Positions 34,801 to 44,770 of a DNA stretch of 64,000 nt are shown in pieces. The notes under the pieces are model-generated. The model was not told the origin of the DNA. It saw only the letters and a program-made list of their open reading frames with translations, and did not search any database. The stretch covers positions 1,664,319-1,728,318 of the forward strand of contig BDSL01000010.1 of the NCBI GenBank assembly GCA_003116995.1, in the 5' to 3' direction. Source of the DNA: Yamagishiella unicocca (lineage: Eukaryota; Chlorophyta; Chlorophyceae; Chlamydomonadales; Volvocaceae). Within the stretch, counting starts at the first letter, position 1. Every line of letters begins with the position of its first letter. Made by a program: the position numbers and the translations under genes.

Positions 34801-37800
34801 GTCTCCACCTACCTGCTATCTCCTGTGTCGTTATACCCGGCGCCTTCTCCCCCCCCTCCCCAGGCGGCCGAGGCCGCCATCGCGCCACGCCGCTGCTTGC
34901 CTGCCACATCCTGGCCCCCTGCCCGACCCGACCCGCCACGCCTGCCAGCCATGAGACGATGCCCAGAGACCCACCTTGGACCAGAACCGGATGGCGTAGC
35001 TGATGGTCTCCATGGTGTAGGGGTGGCCGCGGATGAAGAAGCCGCCGAAGAATATCCGCTTGATGCCGTGTCGTACGGCGTTCATGTGCGCCAGCTGGCC
35101 GATGTTGTAGGCCACCATGCGGCACAGCGCCAGGCACATGTCGGCGGGGGCGTAGTCCTGCAGGCACTTGTCCTGGGTCACCACCTGCGGGAGGGTGCGG
35201 GGAGGAAGGCGGGTGAAGGCAGGGCGGGGCAGGCGTGAGACGCGGGGGGGGGGCGGGGGTAGGCAGTCACGCCGCGTGTCCCCTCCGCCCCGCCAACAGG
35301 ACGCGATCGAGCATTGTGGAATGAGCGGCGGCTTCCACCTTTGAAGACCGTGCATAGAATGGTAGGGAGGGCAGGTGTCCCAGGGCACGGGCGGTGCGGT
35401 GCGAGGTCCCCGACGCAGGGCAGCCCTGCCGGGAGTAGCTGGCTGGCGGCAGGGTCGCGTCAGCTCGCGATGTGCACCCGCGGGAGAGGGTCCAGGGAGG
35501 GGAGGGGCACCAGGACCGAGTCCGCGAAACCCCCCCCGGCCCCTCCCCCGCGGATCTCAAAACGTCTGTTCTAAACGGTTTTTTCGGGCATCCACGGGTC
35601 TTCCTCGCACCCCCCCCCTGGCCTCGAGCAGCGAGCCAGCTCGCCAGGTCGCCAGGTGGTCGCCGCCCTCTGCCGCCACTAATCACCCGTAGGTCTGCTG
35701 GCGACCCGAACCGCCGCTGCGTGGCCACCCCCCGCCTCCCTCCGCCCGCTTGCCTTGCCGAAGCTGCTGGCGATGGTGGTGGCGGACAGGCCGATGGATG
35801 CGTAGTCCCTTCCGCCGTAGATGTCGCCCACTAGCATATCCACCTGCGAGGGGGGACGGCAGGGGAGGGAGGCCGTTTGCGCTAGGCGACGAGGGGCCTG
35901 AAGACGAACGAATCACATCCATGCGTCAAGTGTGCTGACCTGTGTGAGGTCCACAGCGGCGCGTACACCCGCCTAGCTACCGGCGGAAAACACATGGCGG
36001 CCCCCCCGGCCCCCTCAGCCCCGCCCCTGTAGCTACCCCTGATGGAGCACAAGGAACACTTCGTGTGCTCCAGCCGCCGCACTGCGGACCAACCCCAGCC
36101 CAACCCTGGGCTCACGTAACCTGCTCCGGCGGCGAACGAGTTCTTCCCCCAGCACCGTGGCTAGTTCACCACCGTACATGGCTGGCTTCGACTTCCGTGA
36201 CTACCAGGGCGGTGACTTGGGGGGTCCAGCGCCTCAGCGCCTCCCTGGACTTCAATGATCCCCCCCTTCCAGGAATCACCCCCCCTCCCCCACCGACCCC
36301 CCCTCCCCCACCGACCCGCATCACCTCCCCCCGGCTCACGCTGGCGTTGTCCCCCTGCATGCTCAGTTCCAGCATCTCGTCGAAGTTGGTTCGCTGCGTC
36401 AGCAGGCGGCACAGACCCCAGTAGGTGCCGCCGCCGATGCTGCTGCCGCTCACGCGCTCAAACTGGTTGTCGCCGCTGACCTTCACCATACTGACGCCGG
36501 ACCCGATGTTGACCAAAAGGTAGGGGTACAGGTCGCTGTCCTCTGCCGGAGGGTTCGGGCACAGGCGGTGCCGGGGAGCCAGGGTTACTATAGTGGGGTG
36601 CTTGGGTGGGGTGCTTGGGTGGGTGGGTGGGTGGGTGGGTGGGTGGGAGGGTGGCAGAGTAGAGCGCAATGCGCACTTGGAGAGATCGCCGCAACGACTG
36701 GAGCCCTTCCTGGAGCCTTCGTGGTCCGCCGGCGGTGATCCCCGAGGCCGCAACAGGGCCCGGAGGCTGCAAGGCACTGCTGGCACCACGTCAGCTGCCT
36801 GTCGGGATGCCGTACTGCGGCTCAGCGGGCCTGGGTACGCGTCGAGCGTTACGGCTCAACCCTCAACGCCGTCAATCGTCAACGGCCGCCTCTCCATCCA
36901 ACCCAGCTGATACCACGAACGGCAACGACAGCGACATCACCGGCGCCTATCGCATCCGGAGACAGCACCACAGACACCCATGACCCACCGTTCGTCTATC
37001 CACCGACCGCCTATCCAGCCCACCCTCCACCTAACCCCCGGATGAAGGGGCCAGCTCATGCTCCCACTTAAGCCCGGGCCCCCATTCTCCTTCCTTGTTC
37101 CCCTTCGCCCTCACCGTTGGTGGGCACGAAGGTGGTGGCCCCCGCCTCGTAGGTGAAGGCCTCGTGGTGTATCGCCTTGAGCAGGAAGTTGCAGCCGGAC
37201 ACCAGGCAGGCCATCTCGTCCTCCTTCTCAAGAACCACCCCCAGCCGCTCCTTGAACACGTCCGAGTACTTGTACGCGCCGCCGCCTGCCAGGCGAGGGA
37301 CGAACGGCCGTGGGCGGATTAAGCGCGGGTTGTGGTGGGGGCGTGATATGGGTGCGTGGGTGATGGGGAAGCAGCGGATGCAGGCCGAGGCTGGAGGAAA
37401 AAGTGAGGCCATCCGCGGCAGTGTCCGTGCCTCGGTTTGTCTCTGGCTTGGCCCCGACAACGACCATCGCACCTAGAGGCTTAGCGACTTCCCCCCGGCC
37501 TCATGGTGGACAATGCAGCGGCCGCCGGGCGGCGCGCGTCCGCCATACCGCCGTACCGCCGTCCAAAGGTACTGCCATGTATTGTTCGCACACCCCCGCG
37601 CTTTGCTCGCAACCATGACGCCGGTGTCTGACCCAACCGGCTCGGGCTCTACCCTCTGCACGCCCCGCCCTCCCCGCCCGCCTCGCCGGCCTCCCTGGGC
37701 CGCACCCGTTGCCTTGACGCGCATCTCCTTGGTACCGTTGCGCCCGCAGTAGCGGTGGAGCCCCTTAGCCTCGATGAAGTTGATGGCATCCTCCACACGA

Positions 37801-38916
37801 CTCGTCTCAAACTTGACGAAGTGCAGCTTGCCTGCCGGATAGGGCGCGGGCAGGAAGGTAGGCACGGCGCGGCGCGGTGCTGGAGCTCGGGACCGGAAAC
37901 CAGACCGACGGCGCAGAACTGCGGCTCGGCTGCGGTCCTGATGTCGGCTGCGGTCCTGACTGTCACTCGACCGCTGCTAGTCTGCCCCGCGACTTCCGAC
38001 GCATCACGGCAAGCTTCCTTTTGCAATTAGCTGTCCAGGAGGCCGCCGTCTTACCCGGCAGGTAGGGAACCAGGCGACCTCAAGCGGACCCCACCACGTC
38101 ACGTCGTCGCCTTCGCGGACCCTTGCGGGCGGGTGCATCTGCTCATCCACCCTTAGCCCCCTCCGTGTGCGAAGCCGCATGCAGGCTGATCACCGCGTGT
38201 CACCCAAACCACCAACGCCGCCGCGCAAGGCGCCCACATCACGCGCTTCCCGTTCGGGGGTGTGCCCCGCCAGCCAGCCGGGCAGGGCAACACTGCAGGC
38301 AGCTTCGCCGTTTGCCGTACATGTCCCGGGGGCGGCTCACCCTCGCACTGCGTGCCTTGCTGGGTATCTCAACGCTGCACGAACAAGCAGGTGGCAGCGG
38401 ACCTCACATACGCAACCACTGATCCGCCTAAGCCCACCCCTGCGGTCTTCGACCGACCTCCAGGAGCATATAGCCACTTCAGGCGACATGGACAGACCCC
38501 TGCCACCCTTTCGGTCTGAAAAGACGCGTTTCTACGCTCCTCCTCGCTTTGCACACACACGCTCCCCAACCGTCGCTTCCCATTTTCCGCTTCCCAACCC
38601 CCACATCCCCCCGAGTCTCACCTCCACGCTGAGCGTTCTGCTGCGGTGAGCGGGTGACATGAGCTAGGGGGCCCCCGTTGCTTGATGGGGAGCTGGAGGG
38701 GGTGAAGCCCTCGCCGGAGCTGCCGGTGTCAAGCGGGTCAGGCGAGAAGTACACCAGCTTTATCAGTGAGCCGCCGATGTCGATTGCAATATGGCTGACA
38801 TATTCGGCATCCTGATTGGGCAGCTGGATGCTGGGCGCCTGGGGCGGCTGATATCGCCGGGGCTGGGGCTCTGCGGGTTTGGCATTGCCGTGCGTTATGT
38901 GGGTCGGCGATGCCAT
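28899..38916 (-). CDS. PANK2: Pantothenate kinase fused to DUF89 phosphatase-like domain
   Basis: Kinase domain: phosphorylates pantothenate, the first step of coenzyme A synthesis. DUF89 domain: 4'-phosphopantetheine-type phosphatase family. Fourteen exons, all in phase, 1060 residues: 38916-38622, 37831-37706, 37285-37115, 36542-36340, 35843-35754, 35184-34975, 34563-34438, 33991-33513, 33049-32894, 31483-31358, 31174-30885, 30662-30406, 30133-29666, 29084-28899. Type II PanK motifs: [11 protein letters not shown] (43-53), TGGGAYK (140-146), [55 protein letters not shown]89 motifs: FDWGS (Asp705), [12 protein letters not shown] (Asp778-Asn779), EGMGR (1010-1014). An Ala/Ser/Gly-rich linker encoded by exon 8 joins the domains. 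Glu164 and Arg227 align with the catalytic Glu and Arg that animal PANK4 has lost, so kinase activity is plausible. The symbol follows the plant PANK2 fusion; animal PANK4 has the same layout. Confidence 0.93.
32289..32345 (+). repeat. 25-bp minisatellite in kinase intron 9
   Basis: ACCAGCCAGCCAGGCATACC plus CCTCC repeated about 2.3 times, within the 1410-bp intron between 31483 and 32894. Confidence 0.8.
34046..34180 (+). repeat. 28-bp minisatellite in kinase intron 7, nearly 5 copies
   Basis: Monomer starts GAGGGTGGCCGGGCAAGGGG and ends CCCCGGGC; starts at 34046, 34074, 34102, 34130 and 34158. The copies are almost identical. Confidence 0.95.
35550..35612 (+). repeat. Dispersed repeat fragment in kinase intron 5
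   Basis: About 60 bp around AAACGTCTGTTCTAAACGG then TTTTTTCGGGCATCCACGGG. It matches 60600-60655 directly and 57070-57125 in reverse, so it is a short copy of the family that forms the inverted arms further right. Confidence 0.7.
36596..36652 (+). repeat. (GGGT)n microsatellite in kinase intron 3
   Basis: GGTGGGGTGCTTGGGTGGGG followed by a run of GGGT units, between exons 3 and 4 of the kinase. The G-rich strand is the plus strand. Confidence 0.9.
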
Positions 38917-39548
38917 CCGTCAATAGGGTTCCAGCACACATTAGTAATTGGTTGCATGTAATTGAGCACGCCTAGCAGCCCAGCAGAATCGTGCGCTGTC
39001 TACCGGCGCGCCCCTTACCGCCACGCAGGTCGTCGTCGGTGTGTCGAAGCTCCTCTATGCTAGCGCCCGTGAAATCCAGCTCGGAATCCATACGGAATTA
39101 ACGTTTCAAGTCAGCCGCACCAGGCCCACCGTGGTGGACAAGGCCGTCGGCGGGCAGGGACGCCTTTACGATATGCTCATTGCAGGAGCAGCCTTGGCAC
39201 ACAATAAGGAGATATATCAAAGGGCTATGACCAAATTATTCGCCGTTGTTTGTAGGGGACCGGTGTAGGATTGCACCGCATGCAGCATGCGTTGGCGCTG
39301 TACCGCTGTTTCTATCATGTCATGTGAAGTACTCCTTGCCCACAAACCCATTCGGTTATCATTTTTAATACGATATCATAGCTGGGCAAATCATTACCAT
39401 GAACAAGGTATTGGTGAGCAAGCCCGCCCATATACATGGCCACCGCGCCACGCGACACCTTAACTTCCTTCAACTTGGTCATAGTTATTCTACACTTGGA
39501 ATATATTAATTCGCGCGCACTTGGTGCGCGTCACGCTGGCAAGCAGAG
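38917..39548. promoter_or_regulatory. Bidirectional promoter region (kinase - / transporter +)
   Basis: 632 bp between the divergent start codons of the pantothenate kinase (38916, minus) and the MFS transporter (39549, plus). Both 5' UTRs and promoters must sit here. The right part is AT-rich (for example TGGAATATATTAATTCGCGC near 39497-39516). No TATA box can be assigned with certainty. An open frame at 39041-39268 has no recognisable motif. Confidence 0.5.
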
Positions 39549-42500
39549 ATGTGTCAGCAGGACTCGAGCTCAGTTGTGAAGGATGTGGAAGCCGTCGAAA
39601 GTGGCAGCGAGGGCACCGTCATACCAGCTCAACCATGTGAGGATCCGACAACAAGCGCACCGGGGCCGCTCGTGCCACCCCTGATGACCTATGGACGGCG
39701 TCTGGCAAACATACTAGGCTTGTCAATGGGCTGGTGCTTGATGGTAAGTTCTGAGCCAATCGTGCGGTGTTCGCATGCATGTTTGGCTTGCCAGTGGGAC
39801 GGAGCCAGGTGTGTGGCGCGAAGAGAAGAGTCGCGAGATGGCGAGGGGACGCAGCTTGATGAGTTACTTGCATCAGCGTGCCTGCGTGGTCACGGGTAGC
39901 GCTCAGCAGCTCTAGCTACAGGGCGGCTACATTGCGGGCACGCCGAGCCACCCTGGGTTCACGGGCCGGCCTGACTGACGATGAGCCTTAACCCCAATCA
40001 CGAGAGGGCGCTTGAGGTGCATGCGCCTACCGCCTATGCATACAATTGTAATTCAACGTATCTGTTCCTTTTGGGTCGGTCGGACGGCATGCTGGCTTGC
40101 GACGGTTGGGATTTAACCGAATTACAGGGAAGACAGCCCAAAAACCTAGATCTTTGACACGTGCCCTGCTGTCCTGCCGACACTGAAGTTACTTGAGCGT
40201 AAAGTTAAAACTTACAGGGGCCCAGGGGTATAACGACAGGCCCAGCTCATGCTGGCGGCCACAGCACCCGGCCATGCTTGTCGATTGACGTCCTGCACAA
40301 GGGCTGATCGCCAGGCAACATGAGCCATCAGGGCTGCCATCAGGGCTGATCGCCAGGCAACATGAGCACGCTTCCGATGTTGCACGTTGCGCGGAAGGGG
40401 TCGCGTATGCATGTGAAACCGCTGGCTTCCCTCAATCGCATTTTGTGTCTCCAGAAACGTCCTCCTGATTGCGTGGGACCCATAATTACATACCGCAATC
40501 CCGGCGTATGCTTGCTGGCAGGTGTCCGTCATGTTCATCCAGCTGAGCACGTCGACCTTAGCTGCCCGAGACTACAATGGTGCAGCGACAGCTACCCTGC
40601 CCGCGGGTATCATGATGGCTGCAGCGACTGTCTCCGCAACTCCGGGGACGCTGTTGATGAAGCGTTTCGGCCGCAGACGGGTCTTGCTGCTGTCAGCCAT
40701 CGCCGCTATAGGTGGTGCGTCATTGATGATAGTGGCGGCGCAGCTGCGTTGGCTCTGGCTCCTCATCGTTGGGAGCATTCCGCTGGGCGTCTGCTTCGCC
40801 CAGGCGAACAACCTGCGCTTTGCAGCCATTGAATTTGCTCCGGAGGGATTCGAGGCGAAGGCTCTGTCTTTCGTTGTGACGGGGGCAGTGCTGTCCAGTA
40901 TCGTTGGCCCGGAAGTAGGCCGCCACACGCTGCGTGTGATGGAGACACTGTACGTTGGAACGTATATCTTTCTGACTGGCCTCTGCCTTGCATACGCTAT
41001 ACTCGTGGCCGTGTTGGATTTCCATATGACGCCAGCTTTAGTGGCGGAAAAGGCTGATGCTATTAACCTTTCCGCGGCTGCATCAGAGGCCACAGTGGCA
41101 GCTGCCTCGCCCGTCCCCGGCCAGGTCGAGGACATGGCATCACCTGGTGTGCTGGGGAATCCGACGGTTGAAGCTACCATGTTGCAGCGAGGGGCGGCAC
41201 CGCTATCTACCTTTATCGAAGCAACCGAGGCGCTCAGGTGGCCTGGTAGTAATGACATCCGCGATGAGCTGTCCGCTGTAAAGCGTTCAGACTACAGTGA
41301 GGCCGCTATGGGGTTCGCACCGGCCCAGCAACAGCATTGCCAGCAGCTGCAGGGGCAGAGCAATGGCCAAGCCTACAATAACCTTTGTATGGACAGCAGC
41401 AGCAGGCGCAAGTCCCTATGTCGCCTGTTCTTGTCATGGAACTACGCGGTGCCCGTGCTGACAGCCAGCTTGGCGTACTGCGGCATGGCAGGTGCGTCGT
41501 TAGTTGTGCATGGGTTGTTACTTGTTCATTGCGTCGCTATATGTATCCAAGGATTTAGTTTCAGGGTTCTGACCGGGAAGGGCAGTGCCCCATGCTCTTC
41601 TGGCAGGGACTGCAGACTGTGATCCCCTCATGTGTCCGGGCCAGCAATGGATTCGGGGAATGGATGGGTCAAGGTAGACTCAGCAGGTTCGTGAATTGTA
41701 ATGGGCGGGGGTTAGTAAATAGCCATTTTATTCTAATAGGAAGTGGTAGCCATCTTTATTTTTTGCTAACGACTACGTCCTTACTACACAGCAAATTTAT
41801 TTTCAACGGTGGCTTGGGTCCATCCTCTGTGTTGCAATGCTGAATTTCAGGCATGATGACTGCCAGCCCGTTGGCAATTCGTGATGCAAAGTACTCCTTT
41901 GACGACACTACACAGGTATGACAGGGGAAAATGTTCATTACGTTGACAAGAAAGGAACACCAACCGCAGACGCGATGGTCTCGGCAACTAAAGGTGTAAA
42001 TATTTGTTTTAGGGGCTGCATGGGTCATAGGTAAAGAAAGGCACGACCGCCGTGACACCCCTATGTGCTGGGAACCCTCCCTGGAGTCACAAACGGTCAC
42101 AGTAACAACCGCAATCATGAACGAAGCTGTGCTTTAGAAAGGACTTATATGCTTACTGTGTACCTCGTAGTTAACGCGACGCCTATGCCGATTGCAGCCT
42201 GGCCGTTCAGCTTAGCGCTACGCAACCTATTGCGCATACCTCCGTCTTTACCAAAATTCGTTGCGAGAGCCATTGAGTGGAGCAGCTGTTAAGGAGAGTC
42301 ATTCCCAAGTGCAGTAAAGGTTCCCATGCGCCAAGCCATTCACCGTCGACGTTCATTAGCGCTGCAATTGCCGCGCTGCGATCTCTAATTTGTGTATATT
42401 ATTCTCTACGGAGAATCGCATAGAGGCGATAGAGGCGATATCAAAAACGGAGCGGTGACAAAGGCGATAGGCCAACAACAAGCTGCATAGGTTTATGGTT

Positions 42501-43428
42501 CGCGACCACACCTTTAGCTGTAGCCTACAACAGCTTTACACAGACGTGACGTCTAGCGGCGGAGCATAATATCCGCGTTTTTTCTTACTGTGACCGTTTG
42601 TGACTCCAGGGAGGATTCCCAGCACACAGGGGTGTCACGGAAGGTTTGCTAAAGATAGCATTCCGCAGGGGTAGTGAAATGCTGATTCCAGTGAGCAACG
42701 AAACTGTAGCTGATGAGTTGATCCCTTAATGTCGTTGATGCGTAAAGAAAGCATACCGCACGGGTTGTTAGAACGCAGAATCCTGTGAGCAAACTGTGTA
42801 CCGTTATTTTAATAAGTCGTGCTACCTTCCTTATGGTCACGGCAATCAATGCATTCTGCATTCAGGGAAGGTTGACACCTGGTTGCCCTATCTTACTTCA
42901 CAGGTCATCCAGGTTCACATTCTGAGCATGTTTGTACCGTCCCTTTTTACTGGAGACTTCATCCGCATCCTCAGCACACGCCTTACAATGGCCATTGGAT
43001 CTGTCATTCTGCTGGGCGGCACGGCCATCTTCTTTGGGGGCAACAGCCTCAGCGCATTTTTTGCTGGTAATTCGGTCGTGGGATTAGGCTGGAATTGGGC
43101 ATACGTTGCAGCGTCGGTGATGGCTGCTGACGCATATAAACCTGAAGACAAGTTCGTTGCGCAAGGTGCAATGGACTCGGTAGTGCTCTTTGGTACTGGG
43201 CTGTCTGTAGTGCTCGCAGGACCTCTCTATAACTGGCTTGGCTGGAGCTCATACATAAGTGTTTTCATGGTTGTTAATGCCGTGAATGTCATTTTAGATG
43301 GTAGCCTGCTTCTGTATACTGGCCATGTCTTTGCGAAGCGTTGTATCTTTGGCCTTTGCTCGAGTCATTCCGTTGTATGCCGTGTATGCCTAACTGAAAG
43401 GTGCTGCGCAAGCAGAAAGGTTACATAA
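39549..43428 (+). CDS. Major facilitator superfamily transporter, bacterial-type
   Basis: Membrane permease; substrate not predictable. Four phase-consistent exons: 39549-39743, 40522-41491, 41851-41915, 42904-43428 (TAA), 584 residues. The first ATG gives a hydrophilic N-tail of about 48 residues before TM1 (LANILGLSMGWCLMVSVMF). TM2-TM6 follow, with an MFS motif-A-like loop LLMKRFGRRR after TM2. A long polar central loop (about residues 235-345, Gln/Ser-rich) separates the halves. The second half begins with AGMMTASPLAI and continues VIQVHILSMFVPSLFTGDF, a pairing typical of a bacterial MFS_1 clade, then TM9-TM11 or 12. The C-terminus (CIFGLCSSHSVVC onward) is Cys-rich and short. GC is visibly lower than in the neighbouring kinase gene, and intron 3 carries a MITE-like element. 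Acquisition from bacteria followed by intron gain is possible but unproven. Confidence 0.85.
42050..42640. mobile_element. MITE-like element with 56-bp terminal inverted repeats
   Basis: Left arm 42050-42105 begins CCGTGACACCCC and contains CCTGGAGTCACAAACGGTCA. Right arm 42585-42640 is its reverse complement with very few mismatches. The total length is 591 bp, the interior is about 480 bp without coding capacity, and the element lies in intron 3 of the transporter gene. No clear target-site duplication was found, so the superfamily is undecided. Confidence 0.8.
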
Positions 43429-43557
43429 TCATCAGTACATGTCATTGTTACATACAAGACTTAAAAGTGGTCGGGAAGTGCATTTACGGTAGGCCCGAAC
43501 TCCAGATGTTTGGACGGATCTGCCTGACACGAGTAACTTATGGGACAATAATTTTGA

Positions 43558-43602
43558 TGTAAAAGGATGTACAAATATGCACCGACATGATGGTTATTGT
43601 AA
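43558..43602 (+). terminator. Candidate TGTAA polyadenylation signals of the transporter
   Basis: TGTAA occurs at 43558-43562 and 43598-43602, 130-170 nt after the stop at 43428. TGTAA is the usual poly(A) signal of chlamydomonadalean green algae. Confidence 0.5.
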
Positions 43603-43639
43603 CGATTACAGTGGGGCCCCTCAACAATTGCCACCGATC

Positions 43640-44260
43640 AAGCTGCACTGAAACAACGAGCGGCGAGGCCGAATAATTCAGTCCTGGTTGCCTCCTCGAG
43701 GCTGGGCCCTATGGCGGCATAAACGCGTCGGTTACAGGTCGTTTTGGCTTACCGAGTGGGTCGGTTACAGGGTCGGTCGGTCAGCCTTCGATAAATGGGC
43801 GCTTACATACTAGGTTAGTTAGGTTACCGGGTGCAACGGTGACCTAACTAACCTAGTGGTTGGGTAAACGGGTACCCAGCAGGTTACTGACCCTGTGGTT
43901 GGGTTACAAGATCGTTTCTGGCTACCGACCCCTGTAACCCTACGGGCCGGTTAACCCTCCCTATGGGAGTACTTGCCCCGGTTTGGTGCCGGTTTGCCCT
44001 CTTTGCCCCGTTAACAGGGCCGGTAATCGGCCCCTCTAACCGGCCCCCGGTTGGCCAGCCGCCCGGTAACCGACCCATCCCGGTAACCGAGCAAAGGGGT
44101 CGGTTACTGGGATGGGTCGGTTACCGGGCGGCTGGCCAGGTAGGTAATCGGCCCGGTAACCGACCCAGTTAGGCATGCCACCCGGTTACAGACCCCTCCC
44201 ACCAACCGACCCCTTGCCCGGTTACCGGGGCCGGTTACCGGTGGGATGGTCCCGGGAGAG
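43640..44260. repeat. GGTTACCGGG-type palindromic repeat cluster
   Basis: Dense mixture of GGTTAC, GGTAACC, ACCGGG and GGTCGGTTAC words on both strands. The most ordered part is the hairpin at 44053-44137. No coding potential was seen. Confidence 0.8.
44053..44137. repeat. Hairpin with 38-40 bp stem
   Basis: Left arm 44053-44092 (GGCCAGCCGCCCGGTAACCG onward) and right arm 44098-44137 (ending ACCGGGCGGCTGGCC) are reverse complements with about two mismatches, separated by only 5 bp. This is cruciform-capable DNA. Confidence 0.9.
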
Positions 44261-44770
44261 ACCATTTGATATCGGGTGAAATGCTGAGCTTTCGTCATGC
44301 TAAGTTCCCGCCGATATATTAATGCTTTAAGGTTCCAGAACATGTATCGAGTTTTAAAGACTTTATACTTGCAAACATGCAACATGCATACGCACAGGTT
44401 GCCGTCTTATCAGGTGATTACAATTTATAAGAATACACAGATAATAGCTGAAGCTGATGCTAGAGCTGGAATCGCGGGCCTCAGCCTCCATCTGATCCAA
44501 GGAGCCTATCGGTTGGGTAACTGGCCCCCTTGCCCGGTTACCGGGGCTCGGGAGAGACCTTTTCATATCGGGTGAAATGCTAAGCTTCCGTCCTGCGTTT
44601 ATTTAACTATGTAATGCCTTAAGATTCAAGAACATATGTCGAGCTTTAAAGACTTTATACTTGCAAACATGCATCATACGCACAGGTAGCCGCCTTATCT
44701 GGTGGTTACAAGCAATTTATAAAAAAATCCACAGATAACAGCTGAAGCTGAAGCTAGAAGTGCCTCCGTC
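44229..44770 (+). repeat. Direct repeat of about 270 bp, 2 diverged copies
   Basis: Copy 1 is about 44229-44480 and copy 2 about 44537-44765. Shared blocks include GAGAGACC, ATATCGGGTGAAATGCT, TTTAAAGACTTTATACTTGC and ACAGATAATAGCTGAAGCTG-like ends. The repeats are AT-rich and contain no gene. Confidence 0.8.

Noticed and set aside
39041..39268. 75-residue open frame between kinase and transporter
   Set aside because: It lies in the divergent promoter interval, is short, and has no recognised motif or conserved neighbour.
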